NCBI RefSeq assembly: GCF_014650995.1
Contig: NZ_BMWA01000028.1
Location: forward strand, 60,858-124,857
Reading direction: 5' to 3'
DNA from: Streptomyces viridiviolaceus
GTDB lineage: Bacteria; Actinomycetota; Actinomycetes; Streptomycetales; Streptomycetaceae
DNA length: 64,000 bases
In this document: positions 50,583 to 58,794 of the stretch, in pieces
Layout: every line of letters starts with the position of its first letter
Position numbering within the stretch: position 1 is the stretch's first letter
Position numbers and translations under genes: made by a program
The notes under the pieces: model-generated
Databases searched by the model: none
Told to the model about the DNA's origin: nothing
Seen by the model: the letters and a program-made list of their open reading frames with translations, nothing else

Positions 50583-51286
50583 AGGAGCACTCCGGCCGGC
50601 ATCAGCCGCGCCGCCTCCAGCTGGAGGGCCACCCGCGGGTCGCTGCCGCCCATCAGGCGCACGAAGTCGAGCCCCGTGTCGAGGCCGAGGGTGTCCGGCA
50701 CGCCGTCCAGGAGGGTGAGCCAGCGGCCGGCCCCGGCCGCCTGCTGCCAGTCCCGGCGGCGCACCGCCCGGACGAAGCCCCGGGCGACGTCCACCGGACG
50801 GCGTCGGGCCACGCGGGTCACCGCGCACTCCTCGCCGGGCAGCGCGAGCGGGGCGAGCACGGCGAGCTGGTGGGTCAGCGACTGCCACCCGGCGTCCTCC
50901 AGCCAGGCGGCGTCGGGTTCCGTGTCGCCGTCACCGGCGAGCGGTCCGGGAAGCGGTTCGTCGAGCCGCCGCAGGGCCCGGGCCATGGCCCAGTGGCTCC
51001 ATACGACGGCGGGGGCCGCGTCGGCGCGTGGCGGATGGGCCGTCACGGCGTCCTTGAACACGGCGAGTCGCCCGGGATCGGGCGGAACGCGCAGGAGCGC
51101 CGTGGGCAGCAGCGTGTCGGCGCCCAGGACGCGTACCGCGGCACGTGCGATGTTTCCGCCCGCGCCGTCCCTCGCCAGGGTGCCTCCCGCTCGCGCGTGG
51201 TCTCCGCTCCGAAGAGCGGAGACCACGTCGGAAGCGAGGTCCAGCACCGTGCCCTGAAGGAGGGCTGACGTGCTCGACTGCTCCAT
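50579..51286 (-). CDS. Unknown protein, second gene of the peptide operon
   Basis: A 235-residue helical protein with no recognised domain. It contains WSHWAMARALRRLDEPLPG and WLEDAGWQSLTHQLAVLAPLALPGEE, then the basic VARRRPVDVARGFVRAVRRRDWQQAAGAG, and no membrane segment. It starts 21 bases after the small-peptide gene and overlaps the next gene by GTGA, so it is in the same transcript. It could be a partner of the FHLTDWG proteins; I cannot assign a reaction. Confidence 0.65.
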   Translation of the reverse strand: MEQSSTSALLQGTVLDLASDVVSALRSGDHARAGGTLARDGAGGNIARAAVRVLGADTLLPTALLRVPPDPGRLAVFKDAVTAHPPRADAAPAVVWSHWAMARALRRLDEPLPGPLAGDGDTEPDAAWLEDAGWQSLTHQLAVLAPLALPGEECAVTRVARRRPVDVARGFVRAVRRRDWQQAAGAGRWLTLLDGVPDTLGLDTGLDFVRLMGGSDPRVALQLEAARLMPAGVLL

Positions 51287-51307
51287 TTGAGTACTCCCGT
51301 CGATCCG

Positions 51308-51493
51308 TCAGCCCTTCTTCGGACGCGGGGTGGGCGGAGAAAGCAGCAGGTGGCCGCCGCCGGACTGCAGGGCGAGTCCGGTGCATTCGCGGCTGTCTCG
51401 GAAGACACCGTCGGGCTCGGCGGGGTCGAGTGCCGCCTCGATCTCGATGTCCGTGCGGGTGACTTCCTCGAGCGCGTCCTCTATGGAAGGCAT
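51308..51493 (-). CDS. Small acidic peptide, candidate precursor of the operon
   Basis: A 61-residue peptide. Residues 1-35 are acidic and helical (SIEDALEEVTRTDIEIEAAL), followed by a core-like C-terminal half with a single Cys37, a Gly-Gly-Gly (residues 45-47) and a basic Pro-rich end (SPPTPRPKKG). The ATG at 51493 has AGGGAGA six bases upstream. The leader/core layout and position as first gene before uncharacterised enzymes resemble RiPP precursors. One cysteine argues against lanthionine chemistry. The precursor role is a hypothesis. Confidence 0.55.
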   Translation of the reverse strand: MPSIEDALEEVTRTDIEIEAALDPAEPDGVFRDSRECTGLALQSGGGHLLLSPPTPRPKKG

Positions 51494-51634
51494 TTCATCT
51501 CCCTCTGGTAGTCGAAGCCTTCGCACCACAGGTGTCCCATTAGTGCGTAAGTATGTCTTCTTTCTCAAGAATCCCAGAAGATGACTTTTTCAACATATCG
51601 GACATCGATCGGACGGTGTACCGGCTGGTGAACG
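51494..51634. promoter_or_regulatory. AT-rich promoter region of the unknown operon
   Basis: About 140 bases of markedly lower GC than its surroundings (for example TATGTCTTCTTTCTCAAG), between the peptide gene and the decarboxylase relic. It is the natural promoter place for the peptide operon (minus strand). On the plus strand it opens a frame from 51553 that quickly runs into the relic and is not annotated. The low GC may mark a joint left by gene transfer. Confidence 0.4.
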
Positions 51635-52690
51635 TCAGTCGCGGGCCACCACGCGCAGCGTCCGGACGGAGGGATCGGCGGCGTCCGGGATCAGGACACC
51701 GTGCTCGACTCCGCTGCGCAGATAGTCGAGGACCTCCTCGGTGATCACCTCGCCGGGCGCCACCACGGGCACGCCCGGCGGACAGGGGCTGATCATCTCC
51801 GCCGAGATGCGCCCCGCGGCCCGTTCGGCGGGTACGCGCTCCACCGCGGCGAAGAACGCCTCACGCGGCAGCATGGCCTGTTCCAGCTCCAGGGCCGAGG
51901 GTTCGGACAGTCGTACCGGTGGCCGCCGTTCGAGGGAGTCGGCCTTTTCGACGAGCGCGCAGGGCGTCCAGCAGGATCTGCTCCGTCCGGTCGTCGTCGG
52001 CGTGGGTGATGGAGGCACTGACCCGGCAGGTGTCGAAGCCGCCCATGTCCACGTTCCGGTGGACCCGCAGCCATTCGGTCGCCTGCATGCCGCTGATACC
52101 GAGCCCCCGCACGTCGATGACGATCTTCAGCGGGTCGAAGGCGGCGGCGAGCCCGGCGTCGACCATCTCCTGGTCCATGGGCACGAGCCCCGGCAGGCCG
52201 GCCACCGCGGCCCGGATACGTTCCGCGCGGTGGAGCGCGGTGTCCAGCAGTTCACGGCCGTGCTCGACCATCTGCCGGCGCCAGCCGTCGAGCGTGGCGT
52301 GCACCAGCGTCGAGGCGCTCGTCGTTCCCAGCAGGTCCTCCCGTTGCCTGAGCACCTCGGGGGACACCCGGTCGTACTGGAGATGGAAGACGGAGCTCTG
52401 CTCGATGGCGCCGCCCATCTTGTGCACGCTGGTCACGACCAGGTCGGCCTCCGCGTCCATCCCCCAGGCGGGCAGGCCGGGGTGGCAGGGCAGATGGGCG
52501 CCCCACGCCTCGTCCACGATCAGGGGGACGTCGAACTCGTGGCACACCCGCGCCACCCCGCCGACGTCCGCGCCGGTGCCCCAGTCGGTCGACGTGATCA
52601 GCAGCATGCCCTTGGCGTCCGGGTGCTCCCGCAGCCGACGGCGTACGTCGTCCGGCTCCGGCGGGTGGGCGAGGTGCCGTTCCGCGTCAG
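51635..52690 (-). pseudogene. Orn/Lys/Arg decarboxylase, N-terminally truncated and frameshifted
   Basis: A PLP decarboxylase of the ornithine/lysine/arginine type, broken twice. Homology begins near 52690 in the middle of the enzyme (LAHPPEPDDV...), so about 200 N-terminal residues are missing. The PLP lysine region is intact (SVHKMGGAIEQSSV). At about 51950-51960 the frame changes: the coding strand reads CTGCGCGCTCGTCG where CTGCGCGCGCTCGTCG would keep DALRALVEKADSLERRPPV in frame, a loss of two bases in a GC run. The C terminus (ISPCPPGVPVVAPGE) is in the second frame. Non-functional. Confidence 0.85.
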
Positions 52691-52793
52691 CTCCGCCCCG
52701 ATCTGGAGGACGCCTGGGCACGGCACCGCGAGGCGGACGCCTCGGAGCGCTGAGCCCGGTCGGAGCGCGCGCCAGTCTCGGCGGGTTCGGTCG

Positions 52794-53066
52794 TCAGTCG
52801 CCGGACTTCTCGTCCCGGTTCTCGCGGGACCGGTTCTCGCGGGACGCCTCCGGACGGGCCGCGTCCCGCGTCTCGACGCCCTCCAGCGGTTCGCCCGCGG
52901 TCGTGCCGCGGTCGGGCTGGTACCCCTCCTCGGCGCTCGCCGTACCCGGCACCGTGCGCTGTCGCGCCTGGCTCTCCGCGCCCGAGTGCGCACCGGGCTC
53001 GTCCTCGTCACGTGCCCGGGTGAACCGGTCGTCCCGGCGGTTCCGGGGGTCCTTGTCGCCGCTCAT
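52794..53066 (-). CDS. Small hydrophilic, probably disordered protein
   Basis: A 90-residue protein rich in Arg, Asp and Glu (SGDKDPRNRRDDRFTRARDEDEPGAHSG; tail SRENRDEKSGD). The ATG at 53066 has GGAGG seven bases upstream. No domain is visible; stress-linked, hydrophilin-like proteins have such composition. It is 83 bases below the RecQ stop, in the same direction. Confidence 0.55.
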   Translation of the reverse strand: MSGDKDPRNRRDDRFTRARDEDEPGAHSGAESQARQRTVPGTASAEEGYQPDRGTTAGEPLEGVETRDAARPEASRENRSRENRDEKSGD

Positions 53067-53149
53067 GTCCGCACCTCCGGTCGGCGTTCGGGGTGGTGCG
53101 GGTTCCCGTGGACCGCGGCCGGAAACGGACCGCGCGGATCCGCCGGAGG

Positions 53150-54841
53150 TCACTCGTCCTCGCCCTCCCGCGACCGCACCGTGAGCAGGTCGTCGCGGTC
53201 GGCCAGCGCCGCCAGGGAGAGCGTGCGGTAGCCGGCGCGGTCGAACAGGACGGTGATGCGGTCGCCCTCCTCACTGAGCACCGTGCCGTCCCCCCACTCG
53301 CCGTGCCGCACCCGGGCCCCGACCGGATAGGCGGAGGCGGCCGGGTGGGCGTCCGGTGTCGCCGCGGCCTCCGGCCCTCGCGCGTCACATGTGTCGCAGG
53401 CGTCGCACGGAGCCTCGTACTCCTCACCGAAGTATCCGAGCAGGAACCGCCGGCGGCACCCGGTGGTCTCGGCGTAGGCGCGGGCCATGGCGACCCGGGA
53501 CCGGTCGGTGCGCCGGTGGGCCTCGGCGGCCTCCTCGGCCCGGTCGGTCGCGGTGGCGGGCGGGGTCCCGGCATCCGGGCGGACCTCGCCCTCCTCGCCC
53601 GTGGCGACGGCCCCGGCCTCCTCCAGCAGGTTCACCGCCGCCGTCACGCGGTTGCGGGACAGCCCGGTGTCCTGGCGCAGCCGGTCCAGGCCGGCGGGGT
53701 CGGCGCGGTGGTCGTGGACGGCGTCCGCGACCTCGGCCAGGGTGTCGCGGGCGGGGGCACGGCCGGCGAAGTACGTCTGCATGCCGGTGTCCTCGGGCCG
53801 GTAGTGGAGTACGGCGAGGGCCGGCTGTCCGTCCCGGCCGCAGCGGCCGATCTCCTGGTAGTAGGCGTCCAGTGAGCCCGGCAGCGAGGCGTGCAGCACG
53901 AACCGTACGTCCTCCTTGTCGATGCCCATCCCGAACGCCGAGGTGGCCACCACCACATCGGTCCGCCCGGCGAGGAAGGCGTCGTGGATCCGGGACCGTT
54001 CGGCCGCGCGCAGCCCGGCGTGGTACGCCTCGGCGGCCAGTCCGAGCCCGGCCAGCTCCCCGGCGACGTGCTCGGTGTCCTTGCGGGTCGCCGCGTAGAC
54101 GATGCCGGGCTTCGGCTCGGCGGCGGCCCGCTCGACGACGGCGCGGCGCCGTTCGTCCTCGTCGAGGAAGCGGCGGACCTCCAGCCGGATGTTCGGGCGG
54201 TCGAAGCCTGCCACCGTCACCCGGGGCCGGTCCATGCCGAGCCGTTCGACGATCTCCTTGCGCACCGGTGGGGCCGCCGTCGCGGTCAGTGCGAGCACCG
54301 CGGGCCGTCCCACGCGCCGTACCGCCTGTTCCAGGCGGAGGTAGTCCGGACGGAAGTCGTGGCCCCAGGAGGACACGCACTGGGCCTCGTCCACCACGAA
54401 GAGGGCGGGCCGTGCCGCGGCCAGCCGCTCCACGACCTCGTCCTTGGCCAGTTGCTCCGGCGACAGGTACAGGAACCGGGCGTCGCCTCGCCGTACCGCC
54501 TCCCAGGCGTCCTCGGTCTGTCCGGCCGTGAGGTCGGAGTTCAGGGCCACGGCACCGGGCGCGCCTTCGCCCTCGGGCAGGCCGGCGATCTGGTCCCGCT
54601 GGAGGGCGAGCAACGGCGAGACGACCACGACCGGCCCGGGCAGCAGCGTGCCGGGAACCTGGTAGACGGCGGACTTACCGGATCCGGTCGGCATGACGAC
54701 GAGGGTGTCCCGGCCCGCGAGGACGGCCTCCATGGCCTGGAGCTGGTGGGGCAGGAGGCTGTCCCAGCCGAACACCTCGGCGGCCGTACGGCGCAGACGC
54801 GCGGCCCGCCGTTCCTCGCCCGGCGACCCCTTCCCGCCCAT
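53150..54841 (-). CDS. recQ: RecQ-family ATP-dependent DNA helicase
   Basis: A 563-residue 3'-5' helicase. It has Walker A MPTGSGKSAVYQ, a Walker B of DEAQ form (FVVDEAQCVSSWGHDFRPDY), motif III LTATAAPP, motif V VVATSAFGMGIDK and VI YYQEIGRCGRDG. A zinc-binding region follows: Cys in GCRRRFLLGYFGE plus CDACDTC. No HRDC domain is evident; a small C-terminal RecQ-like basic domain (VGARVRHGEWGDGTVLSEEGDRI) ends it. The start ATG 54841 has GGAG about eight bases upstream. It unwinds recombination and repair structures. Confidence 0.92.
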   Translation of the reverse strand: MGGKGSPGEERRAARLRRTAAEVFGWDSLLPHQLQAMEAVLAGRDTLVVMPTGSGKSAVYQVPGTLLPGPVVVVSPLLALQRDQIAGLPEGEGAPGAVALNSDLTAGQTEDAWEAVRRGDARFLYLSPEQLAKDEVVERLAAARPALFVVDEAQCVSSWGHDFRPDYLRLEQAVRRVGRPAVLALTATAAPPVRKEIVERLGMDRPRVTVAGFDRPNIRLEVRRFLDEDERRRAVVERAAAEPKPGIVYAATRKDTEHVAGELAGLGLAAEAYHAGLRAAERSRIHDAFLAGRTDVVVATSAFGMGIDKEDVRFVLHASLPGSLDAYYQEIGRCGRDGQPALAVLHYRPEDTGMQTYFAGRAPARDTLAEVADAVHDHRADPAGLDRLRQDTGLSRNRVTAAVNLLEEAGAVATGEEGEVRPDAGTPPATATDRAEEAAEAHRRTDRSRVAMARAYAETTGCRRRFLLGYFGEEYEAPCDACDTCDARGPEAAATPDAHPAASAYPVGARVRHGEWGDGTVLSEEGDRITVLFDRAGYRTLSLAALADRDDLLTVRSREGEDE

Positions 54842-55082
54842 GGCCGCTCCTTCTCCGCCGGCTGCGGACACGCCGTCGCGGTCGCGCCCGGAGCCTTCGG
54901 GTACCCGTGGCGGCCCGCTGCCGAACCGGCGTCGCGGACGTCCGGCCGCGTCGGGGAGCGCGGGGATTTCCCGGTCCCGCCCCCGGCGGTCTTGCCTCCC
55001 GTTCGGTCCGTGCTCCATGGTTGACGCGCGTCACATGGCTTCACGCTCGGCCACACCTCACGTCACCCGGCATGGAGATCGC

Positions 55083-55820
55083 ATGTACACACGTGTCGTC
55101 AGACTCGTCGTCGCCTTTGTCATGATCATGGCAGGCGCTTGGGCGGGCACGCTCGCCACGGCCGGCACCGCCCACGCCGACGGCTGCTACACCTGGAGCC
55201 GCACCCTCTCCCAGGGCGCCTCCGGCGCCGACGTCACCCAGCTCCAGATCCGGCTCGGCGGCTACCCGGGCTACGGCGCCGTCCTGGCCGTCGACGGCGA
55301 GTTCGGACCGGCCACCACGGCCGCCCTCAAGCGCTTCCAGTCGGCCTACGGACTCACCGCCGACGGCGTCGCCGGGCCGAACACCTTCAACAAGCTCTAC
55401 GCCCTCCAGGACGACGACTGCACGCCCATCCACTTCACCTACAGCGAGCTGAACGACTGCAACACCACCTGGTCCGGCGGAGCGGTCAGCGCCGCGACCG
55501 CGAAGGCCAACGCACTGCGCACCATGTGGAAGCTGGAGGCGCTGCGGCACGCGCTCGGCGACCAGCCGATCACGGTGACCAGCGGATTCCGCTCGTACGC
55601 CTGCAACGACGCCGTCGGCGGCGCGAGCAGCAGCCGCCACCTCTACGGAGACGCCGCCGACCTCGGGGCCGGCCCGCACTCCCTGTGCACCCTGGCCAAG
55701 CAGGCCCGCAACCACGGCTTCCGCGGCATCCTCGGCCCCGGCTACCCGGGCCACAACGACCACACCCACGTCGACCACCGGAGCAGCCAGTACTGGTCCG
55801 CCCCCTCCTGCGGCATCTGA
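55083..55820 (+). CDS. Secreted zinc D-Ala-D-Ala carboxypeptidase with peptidoglycan-binding domain
   Basis: A 245-residue extracellular protein. Signal peptide 1-32 (ending in TAHA), a PG_binding_1 domain (about 42-106, with DVTQLQIRLGG ... VDGEFGPATTAALKRFQ), then an M15-type zinc peptidase: RHLYGDAAD (His186, Asp193) and GHNDHTHVDH (His229). This matches the Streptomyces zinc DD-carboxypeptidase. It trims D-Ala from cell-wall peptides. The start ATG has GGAGATC upstream; an earlier frame adds a non-secretory tail. Confidence 0.92.
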   Translation: MYTRVVRLVVAFVMIMAGAWAGTLATAGTAHADGCYTWSRTLSQGASGADVTQLQIRLGGYPGYGAVLAVDGEFGPATTAALKRFQSAYGLTADGVAGPNTFNKLYALQDDDCTPIHFTYSELNDCNTTWSGGAVSAATAKANALRTMWKLEALRHALGDQPITVTSGFRSYACNDAVGGASSSRHLYGDAADLGAGPHSLCTLAKQARNHGFRGILGPGYPGHNDHTHVDHRSSQYWSAPSCGI

Positions 55821-55885
55821 ACGCCCGCGGCCGGTGGCCGAGGTGGCCACCGGCCGCGGCCGCTCCGGCCGTCCCCGCCCGGCTC

Positions 55886-56521
55886 TCAGGCCCGCTGGAA
55901 GCGCCACACGTTGTCGTCGCGGAACCCTTCCACGCCCTCGGGGGACGTGCTCGGCCTGCGGACGGTCTCCATGGTCCGGACGGTCCACTCGTCGTCCGGC
56001 AGGGCGAGTTCGGCCGGCACTCCCTCCAGGGTGGGGAAGACGGCGTCGAAGGGCGGTTCGGTCTGCCAGGACGGCCAGGCGGCGTGCATGACGACCAGCA
56101 GGGTGCCGTGGTCCGCGACGGCGCGTGCCGCGCTCCGCAGGATTCCCTGCTGGTCGAGGGCGACGGGAGACTGCAGGTAGTGGGCGCTCACCAGGTCGAA
56201 CGAGCCGTCGGGGAACGAGCGGCCCAACTCGTGGCGCTCCCAGGCGATGCGGCCGCCGACCCCGGCGTCGGCGGCGTGCCCGGCGGCGCGTTCGAGGGCC
56301 GTGGCGGAGATGTCCACGCCGGTGACCCGCCAGCCGCGCGAGGCCAGCCACACCGCGTCACCGCCCTCGCCGCAGCCCAGATCCAGTGCCGTCCCCGGTG
56401 CCAGGTCACTCACCTCCCTGACCAGCAGCTCGTTCGGACGGCCGCTCCACACGCGGCCGGCGTCGCGGTAGCGCGCCTCCCAGAACTCTGCGGCCGGGGC
56501 GGGCGCGGGCATGTCGCTCAT
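55886..56521 (-). CDS. SAM-dependent methyltransferase, class I
   Basis: A 211-residue methyltransferase. Motif I is LDLGCGEGGDAVWLASRGWRVTGVDIS (about 48-74), followed by the FDLVSAHYLQSP strand. The N terminus has EFWEARYRDAGRVWSGRPNELL, typical of the TehB/thiopurine-like class. The substrate is unknown; a role in detoxification of metals or thiols is usual for such proteins. AGGAGG precedes the ATG at 56521 by seven bases. Confidence 0.88.
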   Translation of the reverse strand: MSDMPAPAPAAEFWEARYRDAGRVWSGRPNELLVREVSDLAPGTALDLGCGEGGDAVWLASRGWRVTGVDISATALERAAGHAADAGVGGRIAWERHELGRSFPDGSFDLVSAHYLQSPVALDQQGILRSAARAVADHGTLLVVMHAAWPSWQTEPPFDAVFPTLEGVPAELALPDDEWTVRTMETVRRPSTSPEGVEGFRDDNVWRFQRA

Positions 56522-56692
56522 GGTTCCTCCTGGGCTGACGGGGTCGGCGGCACGGGCGGGCACGCGATGGTCCGGGCGCCCTGCACGCAGGCTGCACCGG
56601 TGCGGGCCGCACCGACAATCAACTTTGCCGTTACCGCAAATCCGGGTCCGCCCCGGAACCCTCGTGGACGCGCCGGCGAGCGGCGTCGCGGA

Positions 56693-57694
56693 TCAGCGCA
56701 GCGCGGCGGCGGAGTCGTTCTCCCCGTCGCCGCCGCGCACCCACACGGTCCGCTGCGGGAAGGGGATGTCGATGCCCGCCTCGTCCAGGGCCTCCTTGAC
56801 CCGGTGGCGCAGTTCTCGGGTGACGGCCCACTGCTGGAGCGGCACCGTCTTGACCGCGAGGCGCACGACGACGCCGTCGGCGTCCAGGGACTGCACACCC
56901 CACACGGAGAGGTCCTCCAGGAGGACGTCCTCGAAGGCCGGGTCCTGGCGCATCGCGCGCCCGGTGTCCTCCAGCACCTGGTGGACCCTGTCGAGGTTCG
57001 CGTCGTAGGCCACGGCGACGTCCAGGACGGCGCGGGCCCATTCCTGGCTGTCGTTGCGGACCCGCATGATCTCGCCGTTGCGGATGTGCCACAGGCCGCC
57101 GTTGAGGTCTCGCACGTGCGTCAGCCGCAGGCCGACGTGCTCGACCTCGCCGACCGCTTCGCCGAGGTCGACCGAGTCGCCGACGCCGTACTGGTCCTCG
57201 ATCATGATGAGCAGCCCGGACAGATAGTCGGCGACCAGGCTCTGCGCGCCGAAGCCGATCGCCAGGCCGACGACCCCGGCACTGGCCAGCAACGGCCCGA
57301 GGGCGATGCCCACTTGGTCGAGCACCATGGCCACGCCGATCATGAACAGCACGATGGTCACGGCGCTGCTGAGCACCGAGCCGATCGTGCGTGCCCGCTG
57401 CTCGCGGCGCTGCCGCGCCCGGGACCGGTCGCGGTGCAGGACGGCGGGTCCACGCCCCGACCACCGCGACCGGCTCCTGTCGGTCTCGCCGGCCGCCGGC
57501 TCCAGGACGCGCTGCACGACGCGGGTGATGGCCCGCTTCGCCACCGCGCGCACCACCAGCAGGAGGACGACGATGAGCGCGACGCGCAGGGGTATCCCGA
57601 TCAGTGCCGTGGTGTGGTCGCGCATCCACCCCGGCCACTCGGCGGCCAGGTGCGGGTCCGTGGCCGGGATGGTGCGTGCGGACATGTGCGTCAT
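56693..57694 (-). CDS. MscS-family mechanosensitive channel
   Basis: A 333-residue channel. Three membrane segments: about 28-50, 105-130 and the pore helix with LASAGVVGLAIGFGAQSLVADYLSG, the MscS signature. A beta domain and C-terminal alpha/beta domain follow (DLNGGLWHIRNGEIMRV, VKTVPLQQWAVTRELRHRVKEALDEAGIDIPFPQRTV). An unusual Arg-rich loop (TDRSRSRWSGRGPAVLHRDRSRARQRREQRAR) precedes TM2. It releases solutes in hypoosmotic shock, complementing the opu uptake system. Start 57694 (alternative 57685). Confidence 0.9.
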   Translation of the reverse strand: MTHMSARTIPATDPHLAAEWPGWMRDHTTALIGIPLRVALIVVLLLVVRAVAKRAITRVVQRVLEPAAGETDRSRSRWSGRGPAVLHRDRSRARQRREQRARTIGSVLSSAVTIVLFMIGVAMVLDQVGIALGPLLASAGVVGLAIGFGAQSLVADYLSGLLIMIEDQYGVGDSVDLGEAVGEVEHVGLRLTHVRDLNGGLWHIRNGEIMRVRNDSQEWARAVLDVAVAYDANLDRVHQVLEDTGRAMRQDPAFEDVLLEDLSVWGVQSLDADGVVVRLAVKTVPLQQWAVTRELRHRVKEALDEAGIDIPFPQRTVWVRGGDGENDSAAALR

Positions 57695-57836
57695 CGGCTC
57701 AAGTGCTCCGTTCCTCGACGAGTACGACCGTGCCGTCGGCCGCGCCTACCCACCGCCGGGCCGAACATGGCCCGGGCATCATCGGCGCCGACGCGGGCAC
57801 ACGAACGGAGTCGTCCACTGCGGAGGGGGACTCGGC

Positions 57837-58061
57837 GTGGTTACGGTCGCCGTCCTGTTGCTGCCCGGTCTGGGGCTGCTGTTGTTCGCCATGACGTACC
57901 TGGAGGACAGACTCCTCGGCGATGCCGGACCGGCCCGGCACGCCCGGCGCCGTCACCTCCGGCTGATCCCGGGCGGCCGGGACGGAAGGACGCCGCGCGG
58001 CGCGGCGTCGGACGCGCGGCCGCCGGTCGAGCACCGGTCGCCGGATCGGGACGCCGCCTGA
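57837..58061 (+). CDS. Small single-helix membrane protein
   Basis: A 74-residue protein with an N-terminal membrane helix (VTVAVLLLPGLGLLLFAMTYLEDRLL) and an Arg-rich cytoplasmic or secreted tail (DGRTPRGAASDARPPVEHRS). The GTG at 57837 has GGAGGGGG seven or eight bases upstream. Many Streptomyces have such proteins of unknown function. It is divergent from mscS. Confidence 0.55.
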   Translation: MVTVAVLLLPGLGLLLFAMTYLEDRLLGDAGPARHARRRHLRLIPGGRDGRTPRGAASDARPPVEHRSPDRDAA

Positions 58062-58212
58062 CCGCCTCCCCGCCCGTTCTTCCGCCGTCTCCCCCACGAC
58101 CGGCCGCGACCGGGGTGCCTCGTATCATGGCGCGGTGATCGCCGACGACGGCGTGGACCGGACGCGCGCCACGAGCGCGTGGCACGCCCGGCCCCGGGCG
58201 TGAGGAGAGCCG

Positions 58213-58647
58213 ATGGAGACCGGGCAACAGGGCGAGGCGGACGCCGAGTTCGAGACGTTCTGGCAGGAGCGCCGGGTGTGCTTCCTGACCACACCGCGGC
58301 CCGACGGAAGTCCGCACCTGGTGCCGGTCGGCGTGACGTACGACCACGCCACCCGCACCGCGCGGGTGATCACGAGCCGGGACACCGCGAAGGTGCGCAA
58401 CGTCCAGCGGGCGGAGCGGCCCGTCGTCGCCGTGAGCCAGGTGGACGGCAGACGGTGGTCCACCCTGGAAGGGACGGCGACCGTGCGGGACGACCCGGAC
58501 GCCGTCCGCGACGCGGAGGTCCGGTACGCGGCACGGTACCGGCAGCCCCGGGCGAACCCGGCGCGGGTCGTCATCGAGATCAGCGTGCGGCGCTTCCTCG
58601 GCACGGTGAAGCCCGATCGGGACGTGCCCGGCACCGGGGATCGGTGA
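58213..58647 (+). CDS. F420/FMN-binding split-barrel oxidoreductase (TIGR03618-like)
   Basis: A 144-residue pyridoxamine-phosphate-oxidase-like split barrel. The family's N-terminal strand pair is FWQERRVCFLTTPRPDGSPHLVPVGVTYD and the VRNVQRAERPVVAVSQVDG segment, which is typical of TIGR03618/F420-dependent members. The likely cofactor is F420 or FMN; the substrate is unknown. GAGGAGAGC lies about five bases before the ATG. It stands alone. Confidence 0.85.
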   Translation: METGQQGEADAEFETFWQERRVCFLTTPRPDGSPHLVPVGVTYDHATRTARVITSRDTAKVRNVQRAERPVVAVSQVDGRRWSTLEGTATVRDDPDAVRDAEVRYAARYRQPRANPARVVIEISVRRFLGTVKPDRDVPGTGDR

Positions 58648-58794
58648 CCGGCCCGGGCCTCGGAAACCGGGGCGCGCACGGGCCTGCCGGACCTCCACGG
58701 CTTGCGCGGTGTTCCTGTGCGGGCCGCGGCCGTTCCCGCGGAACGTAAGCGGCGGCTGCGCGGCGCCGAAGTCCACCTGCCCGCGACCACCGCG

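Noticed and set aside
51553..51744. 63-codon plus-strand frame starting in the AT-rich region
   Set aside because: The start looks gene-like (MSSFSRIPEDD), but after about 28 codons it becomes antisense to the decarboxylase relic; no ribosome site. Kept only as a note.
55139..58138. 999-codon plus-strand open frame
   Set aside because: It lies across the DD-carboxypeptidase, methyltransferase and MscS genes in another frame. The translation is repetitive Arg/Pro/Gly and has no family features; typical shadow of high-GC coding DNA.
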